A stretch of DNA of 64,000 nt from Flavobacteriales bacterium (GTDB taxonomy: Bacteria; Bacteroidota; Bacteroidia; NS11-12g; UBA955): NCBI GenBank assembly GCA_947447955.1, contig CANFLS010000004.1, positions 62,001 through 126,000 on the forward strand. Reading direction: 5' to 3'. Positions 1-8,616 of this stretch are shown piece after piece. Every line of letters starts with the position of its first letter. Position 1 is the stretch's first letter. Below the pieces are notes generated by a model. It did no database searches. It was not told the origin of the DNA and was given only the letters and a program-made list of their open reading frames with translations. Made by a program: the position numbers and the translations under genes.

Positions 1-2
1 AC

Positions 3-761
3 AATAACAAACTGAAAGTAAAAAAATTAGAAGCAGAGCTGGAAGACAATACATATAAATTGGAAAAAATGCGCAACAAATACAAATTAGATTCTAATGC
101 CAATTCAAGAAAAAACATAGAATTTTCCATAGAGAATTTAGAAGAAAATAACAGGCGTATTTCTCGCAATCTCAAACAAATGAAAGAAAATTATCAAACG
201 GTATTTGTAAAGGTTACCATCAACGATGAACTTTCAACCCCCACAAATTCCAAAATTGCTTTTGCTAAAATGCCAGGGTTGACATACAATCGTTTATATA
301 TAGAAAATCAGAAGAATGGAATTTCTACAAATCTTTACGCGGGTTACAGTATGAAATATATTTTTACCAAAGGCAAAAGCTATTTTCAAATTGGCGTGTT
401 GAAAAGTGCAACTGACTTGTCAAAAGTTACTAAATACGACAGCGTAAAAGCCAAAAACACTATCAATGAATTTTTTACATTTGAATTCGGTCAAGATTTT
501 TATACCAGATATTTTGGACGTGGAAATAGAAAGTTCTTCAATTTGTACTCAGGTTACTCAATTGGAGGTGCAATTATTAATCAGGCTAACGACTTAAACA
601 CACGCTTTGCTGCTTTCACCAATTTGAGTATGGGTGTTGAGTTATTGAAAACAAAACACATATTATTAGATGTAAAAGGTTCCTATTTTTTACCGCTGGC
701 AGATATCAACAGAAACACAAGGGGCATCATGCTAAGTGGCTCATTTAACTTTGTGTTCTAA
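3..761 (+). CDS. Outer-membrane beta-barrel-type protein with coiled-coil N-terminus (5' partial)
   Basis: The reading frame is open from the first bases of the window, so the true start lies upstream. The first 60 or so visible residues are charged, rich in K/E/N and look like a coiled coil. The remainder alternates polar and hydrophobic residues with many aromatics and Gly, and ends in a Phe-rich strand (SGSFNFVF). That is the usual C-terminus of a small outer-membrane beta-barrel in Bacteroidota. No enzymatic motif is visible. The stop codon overlaps the ATG of the E1 dehydrogenase gene by one base (TAATG), so the two are probably co-transcribed. The exact function is unknown. Confidence 0.75.
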   Translation, partial: NNKLKVKKLEAELEDNTYKLEKMRNKYKLDSNANSRKNIEFSIENLEENNRRISRNLKQMKENYQTVFVKVTINDELSTPTNSKIAFAKMPGLTYNRLYIENQKNGISTNLYAGYSMKYIFTKGKSYFQIGVLKSATDLSKVTKYDSVKAKNTINEFFTFEFGQDFYTRYFGRGNRKFFNLYSGYSIGGAIINQANDLNTRFAAFTNLSMGVELLKTKHILLDVKGSYFLPLADINRNTRGIMLSGSFNFVF

Positions 762-2737
762 TGGAATTTGACAAGAAAAATCTGTCCGAAGCCGAGTTAA
801 TGCTCATTTACAGGGCATTGATAAAACCACGTATCATTGAAGAACGCATGTTGGTTTTACTCAGACAAGGTAAAATTGGAAAGTGGTTTAGCGGCATAGG
901 ACAAGAAGCAATTTCTGTAGGTTTAACATTGGCACTTTATGAAGACGAGTATATTCTACCCCTTCATAGAAATTTAGGCGTTTTCACCACCCGTAATATG
1001 TCTGACAAACAATTGTTTGCGCAGTGGCAAGGCAAAAAAAGTGGTTTCACCAAAGGCCGCGACAGAAGTTTCCACTTTGGAAGCAATGAGCACCATATTG
1101 TTGGAATGATTTCTCACCTAGGTGCCATGCTCGGTGTTGCAAATGGTATTGCACTCGCAGACATTTTAGAAAACAAACAACGTGTTACCGTTTGCTTTAG
1201 CGGTGATGGCGGTACCAGCGAAGGTGATTTTCACGAAGCCATGAATGTGGCGGCAGTTTGGTCATTGCCTGTGATATTCTTGATTGAAAATAATGGTTAT
1301 GGCTTGTCTACTCCTAGTCAAGAACAGTTTCGTTGCAAACAGTTCATCGACAAAGGCATAGGATACGGAATGGAAACCCTTCAAATTGATGGTAATAACA
1401 TTCTTGAGGTTTATCATGAACTTTCAACACTAACCAAATCAATGAGGGGAAATCCTAGGCCCGTTTTGGTTGAAGCCCTCACCTTCCGCATGCGTGGACA
1501 TGAAGAAGCAAGTGGCACGAAATACGTCCCTCAAGAACTTTTTGACAAATGGATTAAAAAAGACCCTATTTCAAATTTTGAAACCTTTTTGATTTCTGAG
1601 GGATATTTAACCAACGAATTAAAAAAGAATATCGAAACTGAAATTTTGGCTCAATTAAATGAAAGTATTGAAGCTGTTTTTGCTGAGCCAGAAATTGAGG
1701 CAGATTTACAAGAGGAAATGAATGATGTTTATGCGCCTTTTACTTCTCCAATTGAACCAGGAAATCATGATAACTGTTCCGAAATGCGACTCATTGATTC
1801 TGTTCGAAATGCCTTGTGGTTGGCAATGGAAAAACATGATTCACTGGTGATTATGGGACAAGATGTTGCAGATTATGGTGGAGTTTTCAAAGCTACCGAA
1901 GGATTTGTTGAGAAATTTGGCAAGGCCAGGGTGCGCAATACCCCAATTACTGAAAGCAGTATTTTGGGCGCAGGATATGGCTTGGCAATTCGCAAAATGA
2001 AGGCAATTGTTGAAATGCAATTTTCTGATTTTGTTACTTGTGGATTTAATCAAATTGTCAATAATTTGGCAAAAAGTCATTACCGTTGGGCGCAACCCGC
2101 CGACGTGGTTGTGCGCATGCCAACCGGTGCTGGCGTGCAAGCTGGTCCTTTCCATAGTCAAAGTACAGAATCTTGGTTTTACAATGTACCAGGATTGAAA
2201 ATATATTACCCAAGTACCGCAAAAGATGCCAAAGGGTTATTGCTCAGGGCCATTGAAGATCCCAATCCAGTGCTCTTTTTCGAACACAAATATTTGTATA
2301 GGACCCAATCTGACTTGGTGCCAGAAGATTATTATATAATTGATGAAGGACAAGCAACCGTTCACGATTTTGGAAGTGACGCCTGCATTATCACTTACGG
2401 TTGGGGTGTTTCAAAAGCCCTCGAAGTTGTAAAAGAAAATAACTTCAACGTAAAAATCATTGACTTGAGAACCTTAGTTCCGTTAGATAAAGACACCATT
2501 GCCAACGTAGTAAAAGAAACCGGCAAGGTGTTGGTTTTAACTGAAGATTGTTTAACCGGAAGTATTGCTTCAGACATTGCCAGTTGGATATCTGAAGAAT
2601 TTTTCGTATATTTAGATAGCCCTGTCATGCGATTAGGTAGTATCGAAACCCCTATTCCACTCGCAAAAACCCTTGAAGATCAATTTTTACCTTGGGGTAG
2701 GTTGAAAGGGAAACTACAGGAGTTAATTGAATTTTAG
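761..2737 (+). CDS. 2-oxoacid dehydrogenase E1, alpha and beta subunits fused
   Basis: Thiamine-diphosphate-dependent E1 component that decarboxylates a 2-oxoacid and passes the acyl group to the lipoyl E2 subunit. Residues 1-330 are the alpha-type domain with the TPP motif GDGGTSEGDF (148-157) ending in ENN (176-178). Residues 340-658 are the transketolase-like beta domain (MGQDVADYGG, then a C-terminal transketolase region with LTEDCLTG). At 658 aa it has the length of the natural alpha/beta fusions common in Bacteroidota. The substrate, branched-chain 2-oxoacids or pyruvate, cannot be decided from sequence alone. No E2 or E3 gene is nearby. A perfect 17-bp inverted repeat covers the last codons and the stop. 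Confidence 0.93.
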   Translation: MEFDKKNLSEAELMLIYRALIKPRIIEERMLVLLRQGKIGKWFSGIGQEAISVGLTLALYEDEYILPLHRNLGVFTTRNMSDKQLFAQWQGKKSGFTKGRDRSFHFGSNEHHIVGMISHLGAMLGVANGIALADILENKQRVTVCFSGDGGTSEGDFHEAMNVAAVWSLPVIFLIENNGYGLSTPSQEQFRCKQFIDKGIGYGMETLQIDGNNILEVYHELSTLTKSMRGNPRPVLVEALTFRMRGHEEASGTKYVPQELFDKWIKKDPISNFETFLISEGYLTNELKKNIETEILAQLNESIEAVFAEPEIEADLQEEMNDVYAPFTSPIEPGNHDNCSEMRLIDSVRNALWLAMEKHDSLVIMGQDVADYGGVFKATEGFVEKFGKARVRNTPITESSILGAGYGLAIRKMKAIVEMQFSDFVTCGFNQIVNNLAKSHYRWAQPADVVVRMPTGAGVQAGPFHSQSTESWFYNVPGLKIYYPSTAKDAKGLLLRAIEDPNPVLFFEHKYLYRTQSDLVPEDYYIIDEGQATVHDFGSDACIITYGWGVSKALEVVKENNFNVKIIDLRTLVPLDKDTIANVVKETGKVLVLTEDCLTGSIASDIASWISEEFFVYLDSPVMRLGSIETPIPLAKTLEDQFLPWGRLKGKLQELIEF

Positions 2738-2755
2738 TATTCAATTAACTCCTGT
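2716..2755 (+). terminator. 17-bp perfect inverted repeat across the E1 stop codon
   Basis: ACAGGAGTTAATTGAAT (2716-2732) is followed by a 6-nt loop and its exact reverse complement (2739-2755). The left arm is the last coding segment of the E1 gene, and the stop codon lies in the loop. No T-run follows, so this is either a factor-dependent terminator or an mRNA 3'-end stabilising hairpin. Confidence 0.6.
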
Positions 2756-2756
2756 A

Positions 2757-2792
2757 AGATTAGACCGGTTAGACGGGTTAGACAGGTTAGAC
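2757..2792 (+). repeat. 9-nt tandem repeat array 1 (GGATTAGAC-type, 4 units)
   Basis: Four contiguous nonamers of the form NGRTTAGAC begin one base after the E1 hairpin. The same unit occurs inverted at 3061-3181 and again at 7512-7587. The remaining 2793-3060 is AT-rich and shows no gene or clear promoter. Confidence 0.85.
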
Positions 2793-3060
2793 AGATTCTT
2801 TTGGAGGATTACAGATTAGTATGTTTATGCAGAACATTTAGGTCTATTCGAGTTTTTCGACAAATTAGACGTATCCCATTCAAATAATAAAAGAAACAAA
2901 CTGATTAAACTGATTTATTTCCTTTATACAATTCAAATAAGTTACCGAATCCTATGGATAAGGTTAGAAAAAAATCAAATATGAATTAATAAAAGTTACA
3001 GATTTTGATAGATTAGGCGATTTGTTTTCGAATTATGTGTTTTACCGTTAAAATACAAAC

Positions 3061-3181
3061 TGTCTAATCCGTCTAATCTTCCCGAAAGCTTTCGGGATAA
3101 CCTGTCTAATCTAATTACACAATCCGTCTAATCCGTCTAATCAGTCTAATCTGTCTAATCCGTCTAATCCGTCTAATCTAA
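3061..3181 (-). repeat. 9-nt tandem repeat array 2 (inverted, about 9 units) between E1 and ychF
   Basis: Read on the + strand the unit is GTCTAATCC, the reverse complement of array 1. Two units lie at 3061-3079. One follows the CCCGAAAGCTTTCGGG palindrome. Six more run from about 3122 to 3178, directly against the ychF stop codon. Arrays 1 and 2 face each other in this convergent intergenic region and could form a long stem. Confidence 0.85.
3081..3096. repeat. 16-bp perfect palindrome interrupting the nonamer array
   Basis: CCCGAAAGCTTTCGGG sits inside nonamer array 2. Similar short palindromes are scattered between genes in many Bacteroidota genomes. It may act as a terminator-like hairpin or be a small dispersed repeat. 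Confidence 0.6.
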
Positions 3182-4282
3182 TTAGACATTAAACCTGAAG
3201 TGCATGCAATCGCCGTCTTTCACGATGTATTCTTTGCCTTCAACGCGGAGTTTTCCAACGTCGCGGCAAGCGGCTTCTGAACCGTAGTGAATCCAATCTT
3301 CGTAGGCAATTACTTCGGCGCGGATAAATCCTTTTTCGAAATCGGTATGAATCACAGCGGCGGCTTGAGGGGCTTTGGTACCGTCGGTAATTGTCCAGGC
3401 CCTTACCTCTTTTACTCCAACTGTGAAATAAGTAATGTAATTCAATAATTGATAAGCCGCTTGAATCAATTTTTCTACCCCGCTTTGATTTAATCCCATT
3501 TCTTCAAGGAAAATCTTGCGGTCTTCATAGCTTTCAAGTTCAGCAATTTCGGCTTCAATGGCAGCAGAAATAATTAATATTTCGGCATTTTCATCTTTTA
3601 CTGCATTTCGCACCAATTCTACATATGCATTTCCATTGATAGAACTATCTGGATCAACGTTACAAACGTACAATACCGGTTTTTCGGTAAGTAAATTTAA
3701 ATCCTTTACAAACTCTTTCTTTTCAACTTCAATTTCAATTGTACGGGCATTTTTACCTTGTAATAAGTGCGCTTTGTATGCTTCGCAAACTTCTAAGGTT
3801 TTTGCTGCTTCTTTGTCTCCACCAGTTCTTGCTTGTTTTGCAATTTTAGAAATTCGCGCTTCAAGGGTTTCTAAATCTTTCAACTGCAATTCGGTGTCAA
3901 TAATTTCTTTGTCGCGAATTGGGTTTACAGATCCATCAACGTGAATGATATTATCATCGTCGAAGCATCTTAATACATGCAAAATGGCATGGGTATTTCT
4001 GATGTTTCCTAAAAATTGGTTACCTAGTCCATCGCCTTTTGAAGCGCCTTTAACCAACCCTGCGATATCAACAATTTCAATTGTAGTAGGTACAATATTT
4101 TGAGGATTTACAAGCTCGGCAAGCTTATTCATACGTTGATCGGGAACGGTAATGGTTCCAACATTCGGCTCAATAGTGCAGAATGGAAAATTAGCTGATT
4201 GCGCTTTAGCGCTAGAAACTGCGTTAAAAAGGGTTGATTTACCTACGTTTGGCAAACCTACGATTCCACATTGTAAAGACAT
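3182..4282 (-). CDS. ychF: Ribosome-binding GTPase/ATPase YchF (Obg-related)
   Basis: Universally conserved Obg-family P-loop NTPase that binds ribosomes; the family prefers ATP over GTP. The G1 loop is GLPNVGKST at residues 9-17, followed by the switch region (NFPFCTIEPNVG) and DIAGL as the G3 motif. The position of the usual NKxD motif reads CNVDPDS, as expected for YchF. A coiled-coil insertion (about 130-200) and a C-terminal TGS-like domain follow. The length of 366 aa is normal. It lies 12 nt downstream of glmM on the same strand and is probably co-transcribed. The last two codons, GTC TAA, merge into the nonamer repeat array. Confidence 0.97.
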   Translation of the reverse strand: MSLQCGIVGLPNVGKSTLFNAVSSAKAQSANFPFCTIEPNVGTITVPDQRMNKLAELVNPQNIVPTTIEIVDIAGLVKGASKGDGLGNQFLGNIRNTHAILHVLRCFDDDNIIHVDGSVNPIRDKEIIDTELQLKDLETLEARISKIAKQARTGGDKEAAKTLEVCEAYKAHLLQGKNARTIEIEVEKKEFVKDLNLLTEKPVLYVCNVDPDSSINGNAYVELVRNAVKDENAEILIISAAIEAEIAELESYEDRKIFLEEMGLNQSGVEKLIQAAYQLLNYITYFTVGVKEVRAWTITDGTKAPQAAAVIHTDFEKGFIRAEVIAYEDWIHYGSEAACRDVGKLRVEGKEYIVKDGDCMHFRFNV

Positions 4283-4294
4283 TTGGCTACAAAG

Positions 4295-5674
4295 TTACTC
4301 TAATAAATCACCAATATCTTGTAAAATTTTCTTGGTGAGGTTTTCTGCGGTGGTTAAACTCGCACTTTCGGCATAAATACGGATGATAGGTTCGGTGTTA
4401 CTCTTACGCAAATGCACCCAATCTCCATCGAAATCAATTTTCACGCCATCTATTGTATTTACTGGTTGTTTTTTATACTTATCGCAAATTTTCTCTAAGA
4501 TTAAATCAACGTTTGTACCTTCTTGCAATTCGGCCTTATTTTTAGACATCATATAAGTTGGATACAAAGCACGCAAACCTGAAGTTGTCATATTTGATTC
4601 AGCCAAATGCGTTAGGAATAATGCAATTCCTACCAAAGCATCACGGCCATAATGTAATTCTGGCAATATAATACCACCGTTACCTTCACCGCCAATAATT
4701 GCGTTGTTTGCTTTCATGCATTCAACAACATTTACTTCGCCTACCGCACTTGCAAAGTACTTTTGACCTGCTTTTTCAGTAAGTTCTTTTAAAGAACGGG
4801 TACTTGACAAATTACTAACGGTTGCACCAGGAGTATGTTTTAATACATAATCGGCACAAGCCACCAAGGTGTATTCTTCACCAAACATTTCGCCATCGTC
4901 GGAAATGAATGCCAAACGATCTACATCAGGATCAACCACAATACCCAATTGGCATTTATCGGCCTTAACCACTGATGAAATTTCACCTAAGTGCTCAGCC
5001 AAAGGTTCTGGATTGTGAGCGAAGTGACCAGTTGGCTCGCCGTTAATTAAAACGACATCAGTAACCCCTAAGGCATTGAGCAATTTTGGGATGGCAATTC
5101 CACCAACACTATTCACTACATCAACCGCAACTTTGTATTTTTTAGCTTTGATAAGTTCTGGTTTAACCAAATCAAGCTCAAGAATTTTTTGAATATGGTA
5201 ATCTAAATAATCAGTTTTTGTTAATTTACCTAAATGATCAACGGTTGCAAAAGTAAACTCACCTTTTTCAGCAATTTCCAAAATGGCTTCGCCATCGGCG
5301 CCACTGATAAACTCACCTTTTTCATTGAGTAATTTCAATGCATTCCATTGTTTAGGGTTATGACTTGCTGTAATGATAATTCCACCGGCTGCATTTTCAG
5401 CAACAACTGCCATTTCCACGGTTGGAGTAGTAGCCAACTCCAAATCCACTACATTGATACCCAATCCTATGAGGGTATTCACAATCAAATCTTGAACCAT
5501 AGGTCCGCTGATTCTAGCGTCTCTACCTACAACGATTTTCTTATTGTCTGATTTCTGAGAAATCCAAGTACCATAAGAAGATGCGAACTTCACAATATCT
5601 ATTGGGGTAAGGTTATCTGATGGAGCTCCGCCGATTGTACCTCTGATACCTGAAATTGATTTAATTAATGTCAT
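4295..5674 (-). CDS. glmM: Phosphoglucosamine mutase
   Basis: Alpha-D-phosphohexomutase family, converting glucosamine-6-phosphate to glucosamine-1-phosphate for UDP-GlcNAc synthesis. The phosphoserine loop is TASHNP with catalytic Ser104. The metal loop is DPDVDR at 248-253. The sugar-binding GEGNGG and the C-terminal phosphate-binding loop (RKSNTEPIIRIY) are present. The length of 459 aa fits the Bacteroidota GlmM form. A phosphomannomutase/phosphoglucomutase role is the alternative, because family members are hard to separate without phylogeny. A -7 box TATTTTTG lies 13 nt before the start. Confidence 0.88.
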   Translation of the reverse strand: MTLIKSISGIRGTIGGAPSDNLTPIDIVKFASSYGTWISQKSDNKKIVVGRDARISGPMVQDLIVNTLIGLGINVVDLELATTPTVEMAVVAENAAGGIIITASHNPKQWNALKLLNEKGEFISGADGEAILEIAEKGEFTFATVDHLGKLTKTDYLDYHIQKILELDLVKPELIKAKKYKVAVDVVNSVGGIAIPKLLNALGVTDVVLINGEPTGHFAHNPEPLAEHLGEISSVVKADKCQLGIVVDPDVDRLAFISDDGEMFGEEYTLVACADYVLKHTPGATVSNLSSTRSLKELTEKAGQKYFASAVGEVNVVECMKANNAIIGGEGNGGIILPELHYGRDALVGIALFLTHLAESNMTTSGLRALYPTYMMSKNKAELQEGTNVDLILEKICDKYKKQPVNTIDGVKIDFDGDWVHLRKSNTEPIIRIYAESASLTTAENLTKKILQDIGDLLE

Positions 5675-5687
5675 AAATTTTGGGGTG

Positions 5688-5695
5688 CAAAAATA
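5688..5695 (-). promoter_or_regulatory. -7 promoter box for glmM-ychF
   Basis: TATTTTTG on the minus strand matches the Bacteroidota -7 consensus TAnnTTTG and is followed by CACC. Its last G is 13 nt from the glmM ATG, implying a very short leader. Confidence 0.6.
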
Positions 5696-5825
5696 GACAA
5701 AAAAGACTGTAATTTGTTCGGAATGATTTATTTTTTATAAACGTACCAAAATATTAAATAAGTGAATGATTTTAAAGAAAAACCAACTTTATACCCATAA
5801 ATCAAAGGGATTAAGTGAAATTTAT

Positions 5826-5833
5826 TACCTTTG
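5826..5833 (+). promoter_or_regulatory. -7 promoter box for ftcD
   Basis: TACCTTTG matches TAnnTTTG and ends 4 nt before the ftcD ATG. The transcript is predicted to be leaderless or nearly so. Confidence 0.6.
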
Positions 5834-5837
5834 TTAA

Positions 5838-7532
5838 ATGCAAAAAATTGTTGAATGTGTTCCTAATTTTAGTGAAGGAAAAAATTTACAAATAATCAAA
5901 CAAATTACAGACGCAATTGAAAGTGTGGATGGGGTTCAATTACTCGATGTTGATCCAGGAAAAGCAACCAACAGAACTGTGGTTACCATAGTGGGGGAAG
6001 TTGATTTGGTAGTTGAAGCTGCATTTAGAGGTATCCAAATGGCCTCAACATTAATTGACATGCGCAATCATGCTGGTGAACATCCAAGAATGGGTGCTAC
6101 AGATGTTTGTCCCTTAATTCCAATTTCTGGAATCAGCATGGAAGAAACGGCACAATATGCACAACAATTGGCAAAACGTGTTGCAAATGAATTGTCAATT
6201 CCTACTTACCTATATGAAGATGCTCAGCCCAATAAAAGTCGCTCCAATTTGAGCGTAATTAGGGCTGGAGAATATGAAGGCTTCTTTGAAAAAATTAAGG
6301 ATCCCATTTGGGCTCCTGATTTTGGAAAAGCCGAAATGAATGCAACCGCCGGAGCTACCGTGATTGGTGCCCGCGATTTTCTAATTGCATTCAATATCAA
6401 CTTAAATACCAAAAGTACCCGCGTTGCAAACCGAATTGCATTCGACGTAAGAGAAGCCGGCCGTGTAAAACGAGAAGGCAACCCTATCTCTGGCAAAATT
6501 GTAAAAGATGAAAACGGCGAAGATGTTCGTATTCCCGGAAAATTAAAATCTGTAAAAGCCATAGGTTGGTTTATTGAAGAATATAACATTGCCCAAATTA
6601 GCATGAATTTGACCAATTACCATGTTACTCCCCTTCATATTGCCTTTGAAGAAACGCGTAAAAGCGCAGATGAAAGAGGTGTTAGAGTTACAGGTAGCGA
6701 ATTGGTCGGGCTTATTCCGTTGAAGTCAATGCTCGATGCCGGAAAATACTTTCTTGAAAAACAAGGCTTAAGTTCAGGTGTGAGCGAAGCTGAATTGGTT
6801 GATATTGCTATTAAATCTTTGGGATTAAGCGAAATTTCAAATTTTGATCCCAAAAAGAAAATCATTGAATACATCCTTCAAGATCCTAAAAAATCGAAAT
6901 TGGTATCAATGACCGTAAAAGGATTTGCCGATGAAACTGCTTCTGATAGTCCCGCTCCAGGTGGAGGTAGTATTGCTGCTTTGGCTGGTGCTTTGGGCGC
7001 ATCATTGGGAACAATGGTTGCTAATTTAAGTGCTTCTAAAAGAGGTTGGGAAGACCGGGTTGGTGAATTTTCACCGTGGGCTGAAAAAGGACAAAAACTC
7101 AAAGATGAGTTGTTGTTCTTAGTTGACGAAGATACCCGTGCTTTTGATGGAATTATGAATGCTTTTGGACTTCCAAAAGACAATGCAGAACAAGTTGCTG
7201 CGCGCAAACAAGCAATTGAATCAGCAAGTAAATACGCCACTGAAATTCCATTCAAAACCATGCAAGCTGCATTCAATTGTATACCATTATTGCAAGAAAT
7301 GGCAAAGAATGGCAATCAAAATTCTTTAAGCGATGTAGGAGTTGGTGCCATTTGTATCAAAACCGCGGTAAGAGGTGCTTGGTTAAACGTTTTAATTAAC
7401 GCTAAAGGACTAACAGACCAAGTTTGGGCTAAAAGTATTGTAGAACAAGCAAGAACATTGCTCGCTGAAAATCATACGTTGTGCGATGAGATTGTGAAGG
7501 GAATCGAAGAAAGATTAGACGGGTTAGACTGA
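5838..7532 (+). CDS. ftcD: Bifunctional glutamate formimidoyltransferase / formimidoyl-THF cyclodeaminase
   Basis: Histidine-degradation enzyme that transfers the formimino group of formiminoglutamate to tetrahydrofolate and then deaminates it to methenyl-THF. The N-terminal formiminotransferase domain starts with KIVECVPNFSEG and carries HAGEHPRMGATDV (His78, His82). The C-terminal cyclodeaminase domain begins near residue 355 with the SPAPGGGS motif (about 369-376). At 564 aa it is the full fusion seen in animals and many Bacteroidota. No hut genes are adjacent. The last codons (ERLDGLD) and the stop lie inside nonamer repeat array 3, so the repeat has shaped the C-terminus. Confidence 0.95.
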   Translation: MQKIVECVPNFSEGKNLQIIKQITDAIESVDGVQLLDVDPGKATNRTVVTIVGEVDLVVEAAFRGIQMASTLIDMRNHAGEHPRMGATDVCPLIPISGISMEETAQYAQQLAKRVANELSIPTYLYEDAQPNKSRSNLSVIRAGEYEGFFEKIKDPIWAPDFGKAEMNATAGATVIGARDFLIAFNINLNTKSTRVANRIAFDVREAGRVKREGNPISGKIVKDENGEDVRIPGKLKSVKAIGWFIEEYNIAQISMNLTNYHVTPLHIAFEETRKSADERGVRVTGSELVGLIPLKSMLDAGKYFLEKQGLSSGVSEAELVDIAIKSLGLSEISNFDPKKKIIEYILQDPKKSKLVSMTVKGFADETASDSPAPGGGSIAALAGALGASLGTMVANLSASKRGWEDRVGEFSPWAEKGQKLKDELLFLVDEDTRAFDGIMNAFGLPKDNAEQVAARKQAIESASKYATEIPFKTMQAAFNCIPLLQEMAKNGNQNSLSDVGVGAICIKTAVRGAWLNVLINAKGLTDQVWAKSIVEQARTLLAENHTLCDEIVKGIEERLDGLD

Positions 7533-7587
7533 TTAGACAGATTAGACGGGTTAGACGGATTAGACGGATTAGACGGATTAGACGGAT
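7512..7587 (+). repeat. 9-nt tandem repeat array 3 (8 units) overlapping the ftcD 3' end
   Basis: Eight consecutive nonamers run from 7512 to 7583: AGATTAGAC, GGGTTAGAC, TGATTAGAC, AGATTAGAC, GGGTTAGAC and three GGATTAGAC. A partial ninth follows. The first two units and part of the third encode the ftcD C-terminus and stop. Confidence 0.9.
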
Positions 7588-7614
7588 AAATAAAAGGGTT
7601 TAGACTTTAAAATT

Positions 7615-7656
7615 AAACTGCGAAGCTTAAACTGCAGAGCATAAACAGCGAAGCGT
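7615..7656 (+). repeat. 14-nt tandem repeat (3 units) upstream of a secreted-protein gene
   Basis: AAACTGCGAAGCTT, AAACTGCAGAGCAT and AAACAGCGAAGCGT follow each other exactly. The third unit ends 8 nt before the next ATG. The repeat therefore lies in the leader of the gene at 7665. Confidence 0.8.
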
Positions 7657-7664
7657 AAACAACA

Positions 7665-8612
7665 ATGAAAAAACTCCTGCTCATATTGACATTGCTTGCT
7701 GCTTCAACTTCTGAAGGTCAGTTTGCTCCAGCAGCTGGGAAAGCAGGCAGTACTGCTATTAAGGCAGACAGTACTTGCTTTGTCAATTGGGCTTCAGAAT
7801 GCACAGTAAAACGCGGATTGGCGCAAATTAATTTGGCAGATTCTGGTTATGCATCCGTTGGAACAGCAAATGCAGCCATTGGTCCGGCGCTTAAAAATGG
7901 CGTGGTTAGTCTTGGTGATGGTGGTTCAGCAGTGCTGTATTTCAATCCACCTATAGAAGACCAAGATGGTTTCGACTTTGCCATTTTCGAAAATGCATTT
8001 CTCGATACATTTTTAGAATTCGCCCATGTTGAAGTCAGCAACGATAAAATAAATTGGATAAGATTTCCGTCCGTTTCACTTACACAAACTACAAAACAAG
8101 TTGAACCGTTTGGATATACCTATCCAGAACATATTTCAAACTTAGCCGGCAAATACAAAATGCCTTATGGTGTGCCATTTGACCTATCCGAACTCAAAGA
8201 CAGTCAAAACTATCAAACTACATTTCAATATGTAAGAATTACCGATGTGGTGGGTTCAATAAATCCAGCATTGGGAAGTAAAGATTCAAAAGGGAATATG
8301 ATCAACGACCCTTGGCCTACCCCATTTGCGAGTTCTGGATTTGATTTGGATGCGGTGGGAGTAATTCACCAATCTGCAACTACAAACAATGTCAAATCGT
8401 TACATAAAAATCTATTTTGTAAATATAATAGAAACACTCAAACCCTAACATTTGCAAAACCACTATATGAAAATATTGCTATTTATAGCAATACTGGAAA
8501 CAGGGTGTTTCAACAAAAAATAAACGGCAGTGAATTAATTGTCCCTCAAAATTTATCTGAAGGAGTTTATCACTTACAATGTTCACTCGGAACATTCCAA
8601 TTTATCAAATAG
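7665..8612 (+). CDS. Secreted T9SS type A sorting-domain protein
   Basis: Residues 1-19 form a signal peptide ending SEGQ. The central region contains a conserved-looking segment (DGFDFAIFENAF, then VEVSNDKINWIRF) that resembles an immunoglobulin or discoidin-like fold. I recall this type of segment from Bacteroidota surface proteins but cannot assign a ligand. The final 75 or so residues (IYSNTGNRVFQQKI...GVYHLQCSLGTFQFIK) match the T9SS type A sorting domain. The product is expected to cross the outer membrane and be released or anchored at the surface. The gene stands alone between a repeat-rich leader and a convergent hydrolase gene 4 nt downstream. Confidence 0.8.
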   Translation: MKKLLLILTLLAASTSEGQFAPAAGKAGSTAIKADSTCFVNWASECTVKRGLAQINLADSGYASVGTANAAIGPALKNGVVSLGDGGSAVLYFNPPIEDQDGFDFAIFENAFLDTFLEFAHVEVSNDKINWIRFPSVSLTQTTKQVEPFGYTYPEHISNLAGKYKMPYGVPFDLSELKDSQNYQTTFQYVRITDVVGSINPALGSKDSKGNMINDPWPTPFASSGFDLDAVGVIHQSATTNNVKSLHKNLFCKYNRNTQTLTFAKPLYENIAIYSNTGNRVFQQKINGSELIVPQNLSEGVYHLQCSLGTFQFIK

Positions 8613-8616
8613 GAAT

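Noticed and set aside
2757..3181. CRISPR-like repetitive region
   Set aside because: Units are 9 nt and contiguous without unique spacers; no cas genes are nearby.
3558..3944. Plus-strand frame antisense to ychF
   Set aside because: No promoter, no recognisable domain, and lies wholly within a highly conserved gene on the other strand.
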